Positions 25,801 to 33,900 of a DNA stretch of 64,000 nt are shown one piece after another. Source of the stretch: Acanthornis magna (Eukaryota; Chordata; Aves; Passeriformes; Acanthizidae); assembly GCA_036785705.1 (NCBI GenBank), contig JAWUZG010000138.1, forward strand, positions 248,001-312,000, read 5' to 3'. Made by a program: the position numbers and the translations under genes. A model generated the notes under the pieces. The model saw only the letters and a program-made list of their open reading frames with translations, did no database searches and was not told where the DNA came from. Every line of letters begins with the position of its first letter. Positions within the stretch are counted from its first letter, which is position 1.

Positions 25801-27546
25801 GCCTTGCATTCTCCATGCGGCTCTTTACAAAGGGAAAGCTTCTGTCCCCTGCAGCTTCCTTTTAAGCACAGGAATACTGACATGTGTTCTCCCTGAGCCT
25901 TCTCCAGGGAAAGGAGACCCAACTCCCTGAGGCTTTCCTCACAGGACAGGTCCTCCAGCTCTTTGATCACGTTTGCTCTTCCTCAGCTCCAAGGAGCTTC
26001 TTCCAGCCTCCAGCCTTGTGTCAGCAAGTGTTTTCTCAGCCACATCATAAGCCACAAACAACAACCAATGGCTAAAAACTAACTCAGAAGCATTATTTTT
26101 CTTTAGATTCAATGGGTTATCAGTCAACACCCAGCCAGACATATTGACAAAAACCAAGAGCAGAGCTGCTCTCTGGCAGCTGTACCAGCTAATGATGTTC
26201 CTCATGATAACACTTTGTAAATATGAAAGAGAACATCAGCATTGCTCATCCATGGAAGCTGCAAGTTAGCCTCTCACTGCTCTTTGTCAGAGAAGGTGAA
26301 AATCTTCCATGTGTCTTGAAGAACCAACATCAACACTCAAAGAAGTAAGTGCCAGGAGGGACAGACACCAATTTGACAGAAAATAGGCTCAACTGAAAGA
26401 CACAGAGACAGAGAAACGCTAGCACAAAGACAGTAACCAAAGCTACTGGCAAGACACATCTCAGAACAAGTGTGTCAGAAGATAGCACTTGTGGAATTAC
26501 CACATGTTGGTGGCACAGAAAATGTCCTAAATCAGTTCCACTCCATACCCTGTACGGTACTGACCAGCAACTAACTCACTCACAAACCTATTATGGAGAT
26601 CAATCAACAGAGTATGAAAAGAAACTAGAAACAGACTGAACAAAAAGTTTATTTCAGAGCCCCAGCAAAGCAATTTCAAAAGAGAGTTATGAAGGAATGA
26701 CAGAAAAACCTCTCAGAATCAACTTCTGGCATGGCCTGAGAGGTAAGAAGCTTTGAGGCTTCAGGCAAGAAACAGTGACCAGGAGTTTGTTGGAAAACGT
26801 GGGTTTTGCAGCCCCAGTTTGGTTCACAGGCCCAGGCAGCAGCCAGGCTGCCACTGCCCCCTCAACACCTTCATCCCACTTCAGCCAGCCCCGTCCGCTC
26901 ACCTTCAAATCGTTTATGGCTATCGTAGTCCTCCGAGCAGGGGATCTCGATGAACTTGTCCCGCAGGTTGTCGCTGCGATGTGCCAGCACCTCGGTGACC
27001 CCATCTCCAGAGATTTCACCTTCGTGGATCCCATCCCATGGCATCCCATCCTCGGCGCGGAGGCGGCTCCACACCACGAGGCCGCCGCCGGCCGCGGCGA
27101 AGAGGAGGAGGAGGATCGCTGCCTTCAGCCACCCTCCCCGGGGATCCTGCTGCAATCTGCCCTTCCTGGCGCTGCGGAGGGAGCACAGAACGGGCCCCGT
27201 GAGAGAGGGACGGTCCGAGCGGGGAGGGACCGCCCTGGCCGATCCCGGGGAGCCCCGGGCCCGTACCCCGCGGGGTTTGAGCACAACACACGCGTTACAA
27301 ACACACGCGGTGCCCTCCCGCTCCCGTGCCCGGCGCTGCGCGGCCGCCTCCCCACCCGAGCTCCCCGCGGAGCCGCAGCGCCGCCGGGCCTGGGCACCGC
27401 CGCCCCCGGGACAGCGGGCGGGAGGTGCCGGCCAGGGCCCCGCGCCGGTACCTGCTGTGCCGGCGGCCCCCGCGGCCTGGCCCCGGGCCCGGGCCCGGGC
27501 CGGCGCTGTCGGGGCCGCGGGGCAGCGCCCGCCGCTGCGGAGCCAT
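1..27546 (-). CDS. OGFOD3: OGFOD3 gene (3'-partial), 2-oxoglutarate and iron-dependent oxygenase domain protein 3
   Basis: Seven coding exons read leftwards: 27452-27546, 26903-27171, 22174-22249, 21207-21249, 14678-14742, 14033-14089 and 1883-2036 (253 codons, all phases agree). The last 80-90 residues, with the distal iron-binding His and the 2-oxoglutarate Arg, must lie left of position 1. The product resembles vertebrate OGFOD3: a short basic cytosolic tail, one membrane helix at about residues 47-66, the conserved PCSEDYDSH segment, a CTPRKCGRG cysteine pair, and the start of the prolyl-4-hydroxylase-like domain with an HVD iron motif in the last visible exon. It is a type II membrane protein; substrates are, to my knowledge, not established. 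A whole provirus sits in the intron between exons 6 and 7. The gene shares its promoter with HEXD. Identity rests on remembered family resemblance and synteny. Confidence 0.93.
1883..2036 (-). CDS. OGFOD3: OGFOD3 exon 7 (iron-binding HxD)
   Basis: Encodes DVRQRIQQRIAQVFGISSS through the conserved LTKPTFFSR and the HPHVDK segment. The HVD triplet is the predicted His-x-Asp iron ligand pair of the prolyl-4-hydroxylase-like fold. Acceptor TTTGCAG just above 2036, donor GTGAGG at 1877-1882. The exon ends in phase 0. It is the last OGFOD3 exon I can find in the window. Confidence 0.94.
2037..3088. other. OGFOD3 intron 6, part left of the provirus
   Basis: Unique-looking intron sequence with no exon, repeat or RNA gene that I can support. 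Confidence 0.5.
3089..3093. repeat. Target-site duplication, left copy
   Basis: ATCTT directly before the 5' LTR; the same five bases follow the 3' LTR at 10074-10078. The match does not extend to six bases. Confidence 0.9.
3094..4042 (+). repeat. 5' LTR of the ERV-L-type provirus
   Basis: 949 bp, TGTTGG at the left end and AAGACA at the right, aligned without gaps to 9125-10073 at an offset of 6031. Differences: C at 3671 against G at 9702, and A at 3733 against G at 9764. The middle is GC- and CpG-rich; no clear TATA box or AATAAA is visible, so U3/R/U5 borders cannot be placed. An AGTAAA at about 3890 is a possible poly(A) signal. Confidence 0.97.
4048..4065 (+). promoter_or_regulatory. 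Primer binding site, tRNA-Lys(1,2) type
   Basis: TGGCGCCCAACGTGGGGC is the 18-base site complementary to the 3' end of tRNA-Lys1,2, known from Mason-Pfizer monkey virus, visna and foamy viruses. It begins five bases (GATTT) after the LTR end, a longer gap than the usual zero to three. Confidence 0.92.
4170..5813 (+). CDS. gag: ERV-L-type Gag polyprotein with hydrophobic N-terminal region
   Basis: A 547-codon frame ending in TAG at 5811-5813. The frame is open back to the primer site, but the first ATG is at 4170 in a good context (CACCATG). The first ~135 residues are unusual: hydrophobic stretches at about residues 9-44 and 50-66, and a clear membrane-like helix (VVLWLVLLIGLFNFAF) at about 120-135. 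An acidic, Pro/Gly-rich linker follows (DDDGEPGPSQPAGEPGP, nt ~4795-4850), then a capsid-like helical region, then a charged probable coiled coil (nt ~5420-5480, KELKEEMREIREEV). No CCHC zinc knuckle is present in the C-terminal part. The role as Gag is inferred from position before protease-polymerase in an LTR element. The same frame continues into pol after the stop. Confidence 0.85.
   Translation: MWSSIPWSGWHILVATVFPFAAPYLNMGPITKAIVAVIQFSQWVNKVRNLWIFHFLWTAVTWLQGFNTVRTCFWSLFGNGTFCDETTLGEDFSQPFTHLFGPTLPGLRGFIYSLNTNDVVLWLVLLIGLFNFAFQVRGEKIHQVLKEYTSSAGGKPSPCPTGEELDGAAAEPTDITTVQVPAEPQGQSQSAAVAPVQRRKYKTKSVRPVDDDGEPGPSQPAGEPGPIIITESLPYDTIRNLHDDIVRRKGEAFSTWLLRVWDRMGPGVQLDGNEARNLGSVALDAGVEKVFVREAGPISLWERLLMSVRERFVHKDRMQENYRRLPWKTVEEAIQRLREVAVQEVLFGRDGQHENDPDKVRCTGQMLWNLASLGPTQYATYIAMFNADDNRETVGSVADKLRHYASVINGPLQAQISAVVKELKEEMREIREEVRKNSVAPVRVTGPNTGARRPPARERGYTPRAELWFFLHDHGEDMKRWDGKPTSVLAERVRQLKEGNASRGGSARAKVASASCSQPAEYNRRENVVSDSLDGGMHAQEGNDNQG
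5811..5847 (+). promoter_or_regulatory. Probable gag-pol UAG readthrough signal (stop plus hairpin)
   Basis: TAG at 5811-5813 is followed by the spacer AGGGG and a stem: TGCCTCTA (5822-5829), loop GCCAGG (5830-5835), TAGAGGCA (5836-5843), a perfect 8-bp pairing. CCC (5819-5821) extends it with GGG (5845-5847) across a bulged T. The loop can also pair with CCTGGT at 5883-5888, giving a possible H-type pseudoknot. The layout resembles murine leukaemia virus readthrough (UAG, short spacer, pseudoknot). The structure is seen; the function is inferred. Confidence 0.65.
5814..8996 (+). CDS. pol: ERV-L-type Pro-Pol: protease, reverse transcriptase, RNase H, integrase
   Basis: 1060 open codons in the gag frame directly after the UAG. 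There is no ATG near the start, so expression is probably as a Gag-Pol readthrough product. Domains in order: retroviral aspartic protease with DTGAQ (Asp at 5922); reverse transcriptase from about 6300, with the YIDD active site at 6747-6758; connection; RNase H with FTDGS (Asp at 7683), the Glu in AELKA, the Asp in YTDSW and the Asp in VDAHV; integrase zinc domain (His-His-Cys-Cys, about 8155-8280); integrase core Asp 8361, Asp 8538, Glu 8646 with the D,D35E spacing; and a C-terminal domain ending in TGA. All catalytic residues I can name are intact. No dUTPase domain was recognised. Confidence 0.95.
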   Translation, partial: RGPASSQVEAWENRVFWTVWIRWPGTSEPQKYEALVDTGAQCTLMPSGHVGAEPISIAGVTGGSQELTLVEAEVSLTGKEWQKHPIVTGPKAPCILGIDFLRNGYFKDPKGLRWAFGIAAVEAEGVRQLNTLPGLSENPSAVGLLKEEEQHVPIATSTVHRRQYRTNRDAVIPIHKLIRELESQGVVSKAHSPFNSPIWPVRRSDGDWRLTVDYRALNEVTPPLSAAVPDMLELQYELESKAAKWYATIDIANAFFSIPLAAECRPQFAFTWRGVQYTWNRLPQGWKHSPTICHGLIQAALEKGEAPEHLQYIDDIIVWGDTAEEVFEKGEKIIQILLEAGLAIKRSKVKGPAKEIQFLGVKWQDGRRQIPTEVINKITAMSPPTNKKETQAFLGAIGFWRMHIPEYSQIVSPLYLVTRKKNDFRWGPEQQQAFAQIKQEIAHAVALGPVRTGPEVKNVLYSAAGGNGLSWSLWQKVPGETRGRPLGFWSRSYRGSEANYTPTEKEILAAYEGVQAASEVIGTEAQLLLAPRLPVLGWMFKGKVPSTHHATDATWSKWIALITQRARIGSPNRPGILEIITNWPEGENFGLTDEEEQEQVTRAEEAPPYNQLPQDETCYALFTDGSCRIVGANRKWKAAVWSPTRQVAEATEGEGGSSQLAELKAVQLALDIAEREKWPKLYLYTDSWMVANALWGWLERWKKANWQRRGRPIWAADEWRDIASRVEKLPVKVRHVDAHVPKSRANEEHRNNEQVDQAAKIQVSQVDLDWQHKGELFLARWAHDASGHQGRDATYKWARDRGVDLTMDCISQVIHNCETCAAIKQAKRVKPLWYGGRWTKYKYGEAWQIDYITLPQTRHGKRYVLTMVEATTGWLETYPVPHATARNTILGLERQVLWRHGTPERIESDNGTHFKNSLINTWAKEHGIEWVYHIPYHAPAAGKVERCNGLLKTTLKALGGGTFKNWEQHLAKATWLVNTRGSTNRAGPAQSEPLQTADGDKVPVVQMRGMLGKTVWINSALSKDRPTRGVVFAQGPGCTWWVMQEDGETRCIPQGDLSWG
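8997..9124 (+). other. Env-less segment with possible interrupted polypurine tract
   Basis: Only 128 bp separate the pol stop from the 3' LTR and they hold no open frame, so there is no env. The last ~30 bases (9096-9124) are purine-rich (GGAATGGAAAAAA, then GGGGTGGATAA) but broken by TTC and single T's, so the plus-strand primer assignment is tentative. Confidence 0.55.
9125..10073 (+). repeat. 3' LTR of the ERV-L-type provirus
   Basis: Gap-free partner of the 5' LTR with two substitutions (9702, 9764). It is followed directly by the right copy of the ATCTT target duplication. Confidence 0.97.
10074..10078. repeat. Target-site duplication, right copy
   Basis: ATCTT directly after the 3' LTR, matching 3089-3093. 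Confidence 0.9.
10079..14032. other. OGFOD3 intron 6, part right of the provirus
   Basis: Intronic sequence without recognisable coding exons. It contains one AT-only tract, listed separately. Confidence 0.5.
10605..10785. repeat. AT-rich low-complexity tract
   Basis: About 180 bp made almost only of A and T (ATATAT, TTTATT and AAATAT words), with many short self-complementary segments. Confidence 0.8.
14033..14089 (-). CDS. OGFOD3: OGFOD3 exon 6
   Basis: Encodes YFGDKIQDIFTEEDFALY after a TTTTTCAG acceptor, followed by a GTAAAG donor. 57 bases; phases fit both neighbours. The intron to exon 7 (2037-14032) carries the provirus. Confidence 0.92.
14678..14742 (-). CDS. OGFOD3: OGFOD3 exon 5
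   Basis: Encodes ASILDLHSGALSLGKHFVNLY, highly conserved in the family, between CCTTTTCCAG and GTAAAA. 65 bases. Confidence 0.93.
18210..18336. repeat. AT-rich low-complexity tract
   Basis: TTATAATTATA-type words over about 125 bp, largely self-complementary. Confidence 0.75.
18866..18960. repeat. A-rich tract with (CAAA)n microsatellite
   Basis: A run of A-rich words followed by seven consecutive AAAC units and a terminal A8 tract. Confidence 0.85.
19563..19757 (+). mobile_element. CR1 LINE 3' fragment
   Basis: Contains the familiar avian CR1 end: CATCCCTGGAAGTGTCCAAGG, the GGCCAGGTTGGATGGG segment, GGAAGGTGTCC, and a terminus with two ATTCTATGA words. Confidence 0.88.
21207..21249 (-). 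CDS. OGFOD3: OGFOD3 exon 4 (43-base micro-exon)
   Basis: Encodes IAERGLSLGGSDGG between a TTTTGCCTGCAG acceptor and a GTGAGC donor. It is too short to appear as an open reading frame and was found by asking which residues were missing between exons 3 and 5. Confidence 0.92.
22174..22249 (-). CDS. OGFOD3: OGFOD3 exon 3
   Basis: Encodes CTPRKCGRGVTDAVITREEA, a conserved OGFOD3 segment with two cysteines, after a TTGCAG acceptor. The donor is AG|GTAATT. A 76-base exon whose phases fit exons 2 and 4. Confidence 0.93.
23739..23850 (-). mobile_element. CR1 LINE 3' fragment
   Basis: Begins AATCATAGAATGGTTTGG and continues with GGAAGGGACTTTGAAGATCA, the reverse complement of a CR1 3' end. Confidence 0.85.
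25558..25995 (-). mobile_element. CR1 LINE 3' fragment, longer copy
   Basis: Begins AATCACAGAACAGCCCATGT and runs about 430 bp through AAAGGACCTCAAAAGATCAT and the CTGAGCCTTCTCCAGG segment typical of inverted CR1. Older and more diverged than the other copies. Confidence 0.8.
26903..27171 (-). CDS. OGFOD3: OGFOD3 exon 2 (membrane helix)
   Basis: The acceptor CCTCCGCAG lies just above 27171 and the donor at 26901-26902. The exon encodes a basic segment, the hydrophobic helix LKAAILLLLFAAAGGGLVVW, a short lumenal linker (with an MPWDGIHEGEISGDG stretch not in the human protein as I remember it) and the conserved FIEIPCSEDYDSHKRFE. Confidence 0.92.
27172..27451 (-). other. OGFOD3 intron 1
   Basis: A 280-bp GC-rich intron between the start-codon exon and the membrane-helix exon, part of the CpG island. 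Confidence 0.8.
27452..27546 (-). CDS. OGFOD3: OGFOD3 exon 1 (start codon)
   Basis: The ATG is the reverse complement of 27544-27546 and starts MAPQRRA, the usual OGFOD3 beginning. A run of Gly-Pro pairs (GPGPGPGPG) comes from a GGGCCC-type repeat and is probably specific to this lineage. The donor GT is at 27450-27451; the exon ends two bases into a Ser codon. Confidence 0.88.
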
Positions 27547-27596
27547 CGCGCCTCCTCGGCCTCGAGCGATGCGCTCGGCGCGCCTCGCCCTGGCCT

Positions 27597-27628
27597 GCCG
27601 GCCTGCCTGCCTGCCTGCCTGTCTGCCT
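27597..27628. repeat. (GCCT)n microsatellite in the shared promoter
   Basis: About seven GCCT/GTCT units lie between the divergent OGFOD3 and HEXD starts; length changes here could affect both genes. Confidence 0.8.
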
Positions 27629-27851
27629 GGGGAGCGCGCTCGGCCGCCGAGAGGGAACGGGAGGATCCAGCGCAGAGCCGGGAGCGGCGGAGGGGAAGCG
27701 CCGGGACACCGCGACACGGGGACAACGGGACAGCGGGACAGCAGGGCGCGGGCAGGCAGCGCCGGGACAGCCAGGAGGGGACAGCGGGACGGGGCCTGGC
27801 GGAGTGTGCCGGGACGCCTAGGCGACAGGCCAAAGCAATCGAGGCCAGAGC

Positions 27852-27917
27852 ATGCAGCAGCGCCTGGTGCACCTGGACCTGAAGGGCGCCGCGCCGCGCG
27901 CGCAGTACCTGGAGCAG
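27852..27917 (+). CDS. HEXD: HEXD exon 1
   Basis: Encodes [20 protein letters not shown] plus EQ, matching the conserved [10 protein letters not shown] start. Donor GTGAGG at 27918. The last 12 bases are the first half of a 22-bp tandem repeat unit. Confidence 0.92.
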
Positions 27918-30900
27918 GTGAGGGATGAACCTGGAGCGGGTGAGGGATGAACCTGGAACGGGTGAGGGATGTACCTGGCACGGGTAGGAGGTGTATCTGG
28001 CACAAGTAAGGGATATAGTGACCTCAGGTGAGGGGTGTACCTGGTACGGGTGAAGGATGTATTGGGCTCAGGTGAGGGATATGCCTGGTGTAGGTGATGG
28101 ATGTACGTGGTGCAGATGACAGGGACAGGGTGGTGGGACTCATCACAGCCCAGCTGCACAGCCAGTGTCCCCTCCCTCCCACAGGTGCTGCCGCTGCTCC
28201 GCACCCTGGGTGCCACCGGGCTGCTGCTGGAATATGAGGACACCTTCCCGTACACGGGGCCATTGGAGCTGCTGCGAGCACCCCACGCCTACAGGTACTG
28301 CCGTGCACCCCACAGGTTCTGCCAGGTACCCACAGGCAGCTCTGGGTGCCCTCAAGTGCCCCGGGGCCATGCCCAGCGGGCACTGATGTGTTGCTGTCCT
28401 GCAGCCCCGCGGAGCTCCGGGCACTGCTGAGCTGGGCGCGGGTGCAGGGCCTGGACGTGGTGCCGCTGGTGCAGAGCTTCGGGCACATGGAGGTGAGCAC
28501 GGGTGTGCTGGGGTGGGTGGGAGCGCGGGTGTGCTGAGCCGGCGGTGCCCCGGGGGACAAGGCCGGTGGGATGCCGGGGTGAATTAGGAAGAGCATTTCC
28601 AACAGGGCAGGGAGTGATCCTGTCCCTCTGCTCAGCAAGGCCTCACCTGGAGCACTGTGTCCAGCTCTGGGCAGAAACTGATGCCCAGGAAATTCCACCT
28701 GAACGTGAGGAACATTCTTTCCTGTGCAGTGACCGAGCCCTGAACAGGTTGCCCAGAGAGGCTGTGGAGTCTCCCTCACTGGGGATATTCCAGAGCCCTT
28801 TGGACACAATCCTGTGCCATGTGCTCTCGGATGGCCCTGCTGCAGCAGGGAGGTGGGACCAGATGAGCCACTGTGGTCCCTTCCTACCCAATCCATTCTG
28901 TGATTCTGTGTTGGGAAACTTCCAATCCAAGTCCCGGTGCTCCGCTTATGTAGCTCTGCCAGCTGCAGGATTTGACATCAGGGTCACACTGCAGTGACCT
29001 TCCTGTTTGCATCACCCACCCCATGAGGTACTTTGTGGTCAGAGAGCACAGCTCTCCCACAGAGAGAGCTCTCTCTGCACAGTGGAGCAGCAGCTGTGCC
29101 CCCTGTGCTGTCCTTGGGGCTCACTCACAGCCAAACTCCGGGTTTAGCAGGACACCGGCTCTCAGAGCCCTGGTGACAGGAGGATGCTGCTGTCCCCTCA
29201 TGTTGCAGCTGCTCCCCAAGCTCCCCTTTCCCTTGCAGTTTGTGCTGAAGCACAGGGAGTTTGCACATCTCCGGGAGGTGAAGGTGCTGCCCAATGCCCT
29301 GAATCCACACAAGGAGGAGTCGCTGGCACTGGTCAAAGCCATGATTGACCAGGTCATGGCACTGCACGAAGACTTGCAGTGGTTTCACATTGGATGTGAT
29401 GAGGTGGGACTTCTGTTGAGCTGGAATGTTTATTTTCTTTTGAGGAATGATAGTAAGGGCTGAGACTTTGCATTTCAGTGGTGCCCAGGCAATGTTTGGG
29501 TGGGATTTTGGGGACAGAAAACACCACTCAAGCCAGTGTAGAAAAGTCCATTTGACAAGAAATTATTTCAGTAGCACAGGTTGTCATTTCCATAGATATG
29601 AGTGTAATACCAACGTATTGAAAGCAGCTTCTTAAAGCTTGCTCAGCATTTGGGTTTAGGTCAAGTATTTAAAGTGAGATATCAACTAGAGCTGTTCATT
29701 AAAAATCCTGTAAGTTTGATATAAGATGTTGACTCATTGTTCTGGCCAAGTTACTCAAAGCAAGCTCTTTAGTGGTGGGAAATGTTGGGTTTTTTATCTT
29801 GGTAGTTTGTCTCCTTGAGAAAGGAGAAAACTCAGGTTTCTCTTTCTCATAATTTCTTAAAACCATCCTGATGGCACACAGATCTCTAGAATTCATTGTG
29901 AGCACTTTACTGTACTGCTGTTAGTTTAGCATTTTGTATTCTGTTGTGTGGAAACTGATGGGAAGGTTAGACAGGGAGCTGCAGGCTTTTTTAAAGCAAA
30001 ATACTATTTATGTAGAATAAACATGCTTTAGATAAAATATGCACTGAACAAGCAAATTTTAAAGTATTCATTCTCTGCTTGGGACCAAGTATGCTGGGCC
30101 ACCCTTGGACGTGTCCCCAAGTCGCTTCTAGACTCACATTTGAATGAGCTTCTTCCCTGAGATAGGAACCACATTCTATTTAACTCAGATCCTGATGGGT
30201 TGCTAGAGTCAAAGTGAATAAATGTGGTGAGGGCTACTTCCAAGGACAAATCTTCTGATGGCAAATATGGCATATAGATATTTTAGTTTCTGTTGGAAAA
30301 TTCCCTTAAGTGATGCATGCAATCATGGCCACAGTCTCCTGCAGACAGATAGAAATGCTTGCAGTGTCTTCAGCAGTAAGAGGTGCTTTTGAATGTGTCC
30401 ATTCAGTGGGTCACATCTAGGCAAAAGTTTTGAATATTGTCTAACTCACTTTCTCTATTTCTGTAAAAGAAGTCCAGGTTATTTGCTTGATGTTTCAGGT
30501 CTACTACCTTGGCGAAGGAGAAGAGTCAAAGCAGTGGCTGCAGCAGCAAAACAACACTCCAGAGAAGCTGTGCTTATCCCATATAAAAGCAGTTGCCAGT
30601 TTTTTGGCCTCATCTTACCCCACGGTGACACCCATCATGTGGGACGACATGCTCAGGGGGATGAGTGAGGAAACACTGGCAGGTGTGTGACCAGCGATGG
30701 GCTGAGGCAAGTTTACACAGCCAGTCAAAACAGACTGGTTGACAGCTAAATGTAATGAAAACAACAAATCTGACAAGAGTTTGAGGTATGGTCTGTTTGA
30801 CTAGAGAATAGAAACACATAGTCCTTGGCTGTCACAGAGTCCCTGTGTGGCTGTCACAGAGTCCCTGTGTGACTGTGGGCCAGTCTGAACTTGTACACTT

Positions 30901-33900
30901 TAGTTTTCAATCACAGTGACAATCAAAACACTCATCTGCAGTGGTTGCCATCAATTCTACTTTCTTCACACATTAAAACAACAACATTTGTGGTCCAAGT
31001 CTAAATGTCTGTGCCTCTTCTAATGTTCATTGTTGCTCTTTGCAGTATCTGGTCCCAGTGGTGCAAATGCACATGGAGAAGCTGCATCCCTGTGAGCATC
31101 TTTGTGATCATGGTCCACATCATGAGGATTTTGATACTGAATTGTGGGGTAGCTCCAAGACCTTGACATCACAAGTCTTGTTCGTTGAAAAATACCAAAC
31201 CACTGCTAAAATTTGAGTAGTCTGAGCATAAATGGAGTTCCAGCATTTTCAGAGCCACCTTACATAGCTACTCTAAACAGATTTAGACAGTACCAGGAAG
31301 AGCTGTGCTGCTCATCCAGCAGTGACTGACCTATTCCTGGCTTTGATAGTGGGAAATCATCCCCAAAAATGCAGATGGGACCCGTGGAGTTTCCATAAGA
31401 GCAGTACAGTATCTAGCTAAGTGCACTCTACTGCCACAATAATAGACTAAATAAATTAAAATGCAATAGAACTAAAATACTGAATTTCTGCACAATTTAT
31501 TGCAGTTTCTCTAGGGGTCACTTTCACGTGTTTAAAACTAGTTGGGGAGTTGATTATAAAATGATTTAAAGCTATGAGCTTTAAACTACAAGCTAAACTT
31601 GTATCTTTATTTGTATTTCAAAGGCATCTTGAAAATCTACCTTCTGTGCAAACACAGCCCAGGCACTCTGTGAAAGGGTGAACGTTACATATGAATTTAG
31701 GTTAAACCTTGTGTGTAAAGCTTGCAGCTCTGCCAATGGAACCCAGCAGGTATATGGACAGATGCAAGGGACTAAAAATGATGGGGGCTTGGAGTGAATG
31801 GGATCTCTGATAAATTGACACTGCTCCCCCATAACAGTGGTTTCACAATGCCTGAAGACAGTGCCCTCAGGCATGTGCCAAGTCCTGGCCAGGCTGAAAA
31901 TGCCCAGGGGCACTTCAGCTGTAAGTGACAAGCCATAGTTCTAGTCATGTGCTACTGCACCAGTAACCTGTTCTTAGTTCTCATTTTAACTGGCTGTTTT
32001 CCATGACTTAGAAGAACTCTGCTCCTTTCAGAGTCTGGGGTCCCACAGTTGGTGCAGCTGATGATCTGGGACTATGCAGCAGACATCGATGTGGAAGGCA
32101 AAGGTTTGTACTTCTCTGCTGAGTCGTGTAGAAGCAAAATAATCAAAGCAAAACGGTATCATTAAAACGTACCTTAGCTGGACACCGAAATATTATAGTT
32201 TGTTAAATTGTTTTTTATTGCTTTAATGCATAAAGACAGTCCTTGTTTGATTTCACATAGTAGTTGCTAATACTTATTTTCTTTTTCTATTTGTTTCCCC
32301 TATGACTGATTTGTATTCTCTGCTGCTTAATTCTTTTCAGCAGAGCTATGAAATCACTGATAGAAGATTCAGAGGTTTTTCATAAGCACTGTTACATTAA
32401 CTCTCCTTGCATTAACACCAGTAGGAGCACATAACTCCATATTGAACAGCTCTGCAAAAGAAGTTTCAAGGCTTCATACATTTGTAGGATTCAAAGGGAA
32501 AATCCTAAAGGCTCCAGCCAGGCATCTAACATGCATGCAAATACTTGTTGCAAGAAGAACCAGCTGTCAGGTGTTGTTCGTGCTTGTTAATGCTCACAGC
32601 TCTTAGCACGGTAGATACAAGGGAGTGGAATACAGTAACTGGCACATGAAAATAGGAGGGCAGCCACTCAAAAGGCTGCTCAGAGAGGGTGTCAAATCTC
32701 CCATCCTTGCTGATACTCAAAGCATGGCAGGAAAAGGCTCAGCAGCCTGTTGGAACTGGAGCTGTGTTCCCCTTGACTGCAGCATTGCAGTCAGGGCTGA
32801 AACAGGAGAAAGCTCATCCTGTGCATGTCCCTTTGTGTCCCATTGCAGTGCAGCTCATAGAGAAGTACCGCAGGTGTGGCTTCTCCAAGATGTGGTTTGC
32901 AAGTGCCTTTAAAGGAGCCACAGGAGTGAATCAGTCGCTGACACTTATTGGGCACCACCTCAGGAACCAGCTGGAGTGGCTGCAGGTGGCGAGCAGGAGC
33001 CCTGCTGATGTCCTTGAAGGTATCACGCTGACCGGCTGGCAGAGGTAAGGAACAGCCTTTTGCATGGTTCCGAGGGTCATGTGGAAGCAAACTTCCACCC
33101 AAAAGCCCCAGAGGAGGTACAGGGAAGCTGTGGATTTAGAAGGGAACTTTGCAACCCTGCAATCCTTCCTGTCTGTCACTGCTGGACCTCACCCCCAGAC
33201 TATGAAGGGTGGATTTCAGACTTCAATCAGCTGTACAGTACTAACCAGCAGGAACAATGGCTTTGGGGACACCACCACCAGCAGATTGGGTTTGCAGGCT
33301 TGAATGGATTTTGTGCCACCTTGAACTGCTCATAGACAGTGTAGTTCATGCATGGTGTGTGTATCTGAATGTCTGATGTGAACTCAAATACAATGAAATT
33401 GGGGAAGAGATTTGTTAATGTAATGGAGTAAAACATTTTTATGCAAGCAGGGGAATACCAGAGAGTTGAATTCCACTTTCTGACCCTAATTTGCCTTGAG
33501 AAGGGAATTTGGTTGTATCTGTTCTTATTAGTAAAACAGGAATACTTCACATTTCAGAGACAGGTAGTCCCTTCTCTGAAACAGAAACAGATGTTTTTAA
33601 AGCTTTTTGAATTTTAGTGATTTAAATACTAAAGCTTCCCCCTTGTTTAGTATGTTCTGACAGTAAAATGTGTAATTAACAGATGTTTTCTTATGTAGGT
33701 ATGATCACTTCTCCGTTTTGTGTGAGCTTCTCCCTGTGGCAATTCCATCATTGGCTGTGTGTCTGCAGGCACTAAAGAATGGTACAATGACAACTTCATT
33801 CTCTCTCAGCAAATGCCTAGCACAGGAGTGAAGTGACCTTGCCCTAAGGTTGGCACAGGCTTGTTATATTTTAGGTGGTTTGACTATCTGATCACGGTCT

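Larger units (their letters stand above)
22250..26902. other. OGFOD3 intron 2
   Basis: 4.65 kb of intron with no supported exon; contains two CR1 fragments. Confidence 0.5.
27180..27905. promoter_or_regulatory. CpG-island bidirectional promoter of OGFOD3 and HEXD
   Basis: The two start codons point away from each other and are 305 bp apart (27544-27546 on minus, 27852-27854 on plus). The whole stretch is very GC- and CpG-rich without a TATA box, as expected for a shared housekeeping promoter. Exact transcription starts cannot be read from sequence. Confidence 0.8.

Noticed and set aside
26775..28005. Long frames of 194-348 codons on both strands around the OGFOD3/HEXD promoter
   Set aside because: Stop codons are rare in this GC-rich island. 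The real coding parts are the OGFOD3 exons and HEXD exon 1; the rest is low-complexity Gly/Pro/Arg/Ala.
28972..29463. 163-codon plus frame covering HEXD exon 4
   Set aside because: Only 29239-29403 is exon; the rest is intron read through the acceptor and donor.
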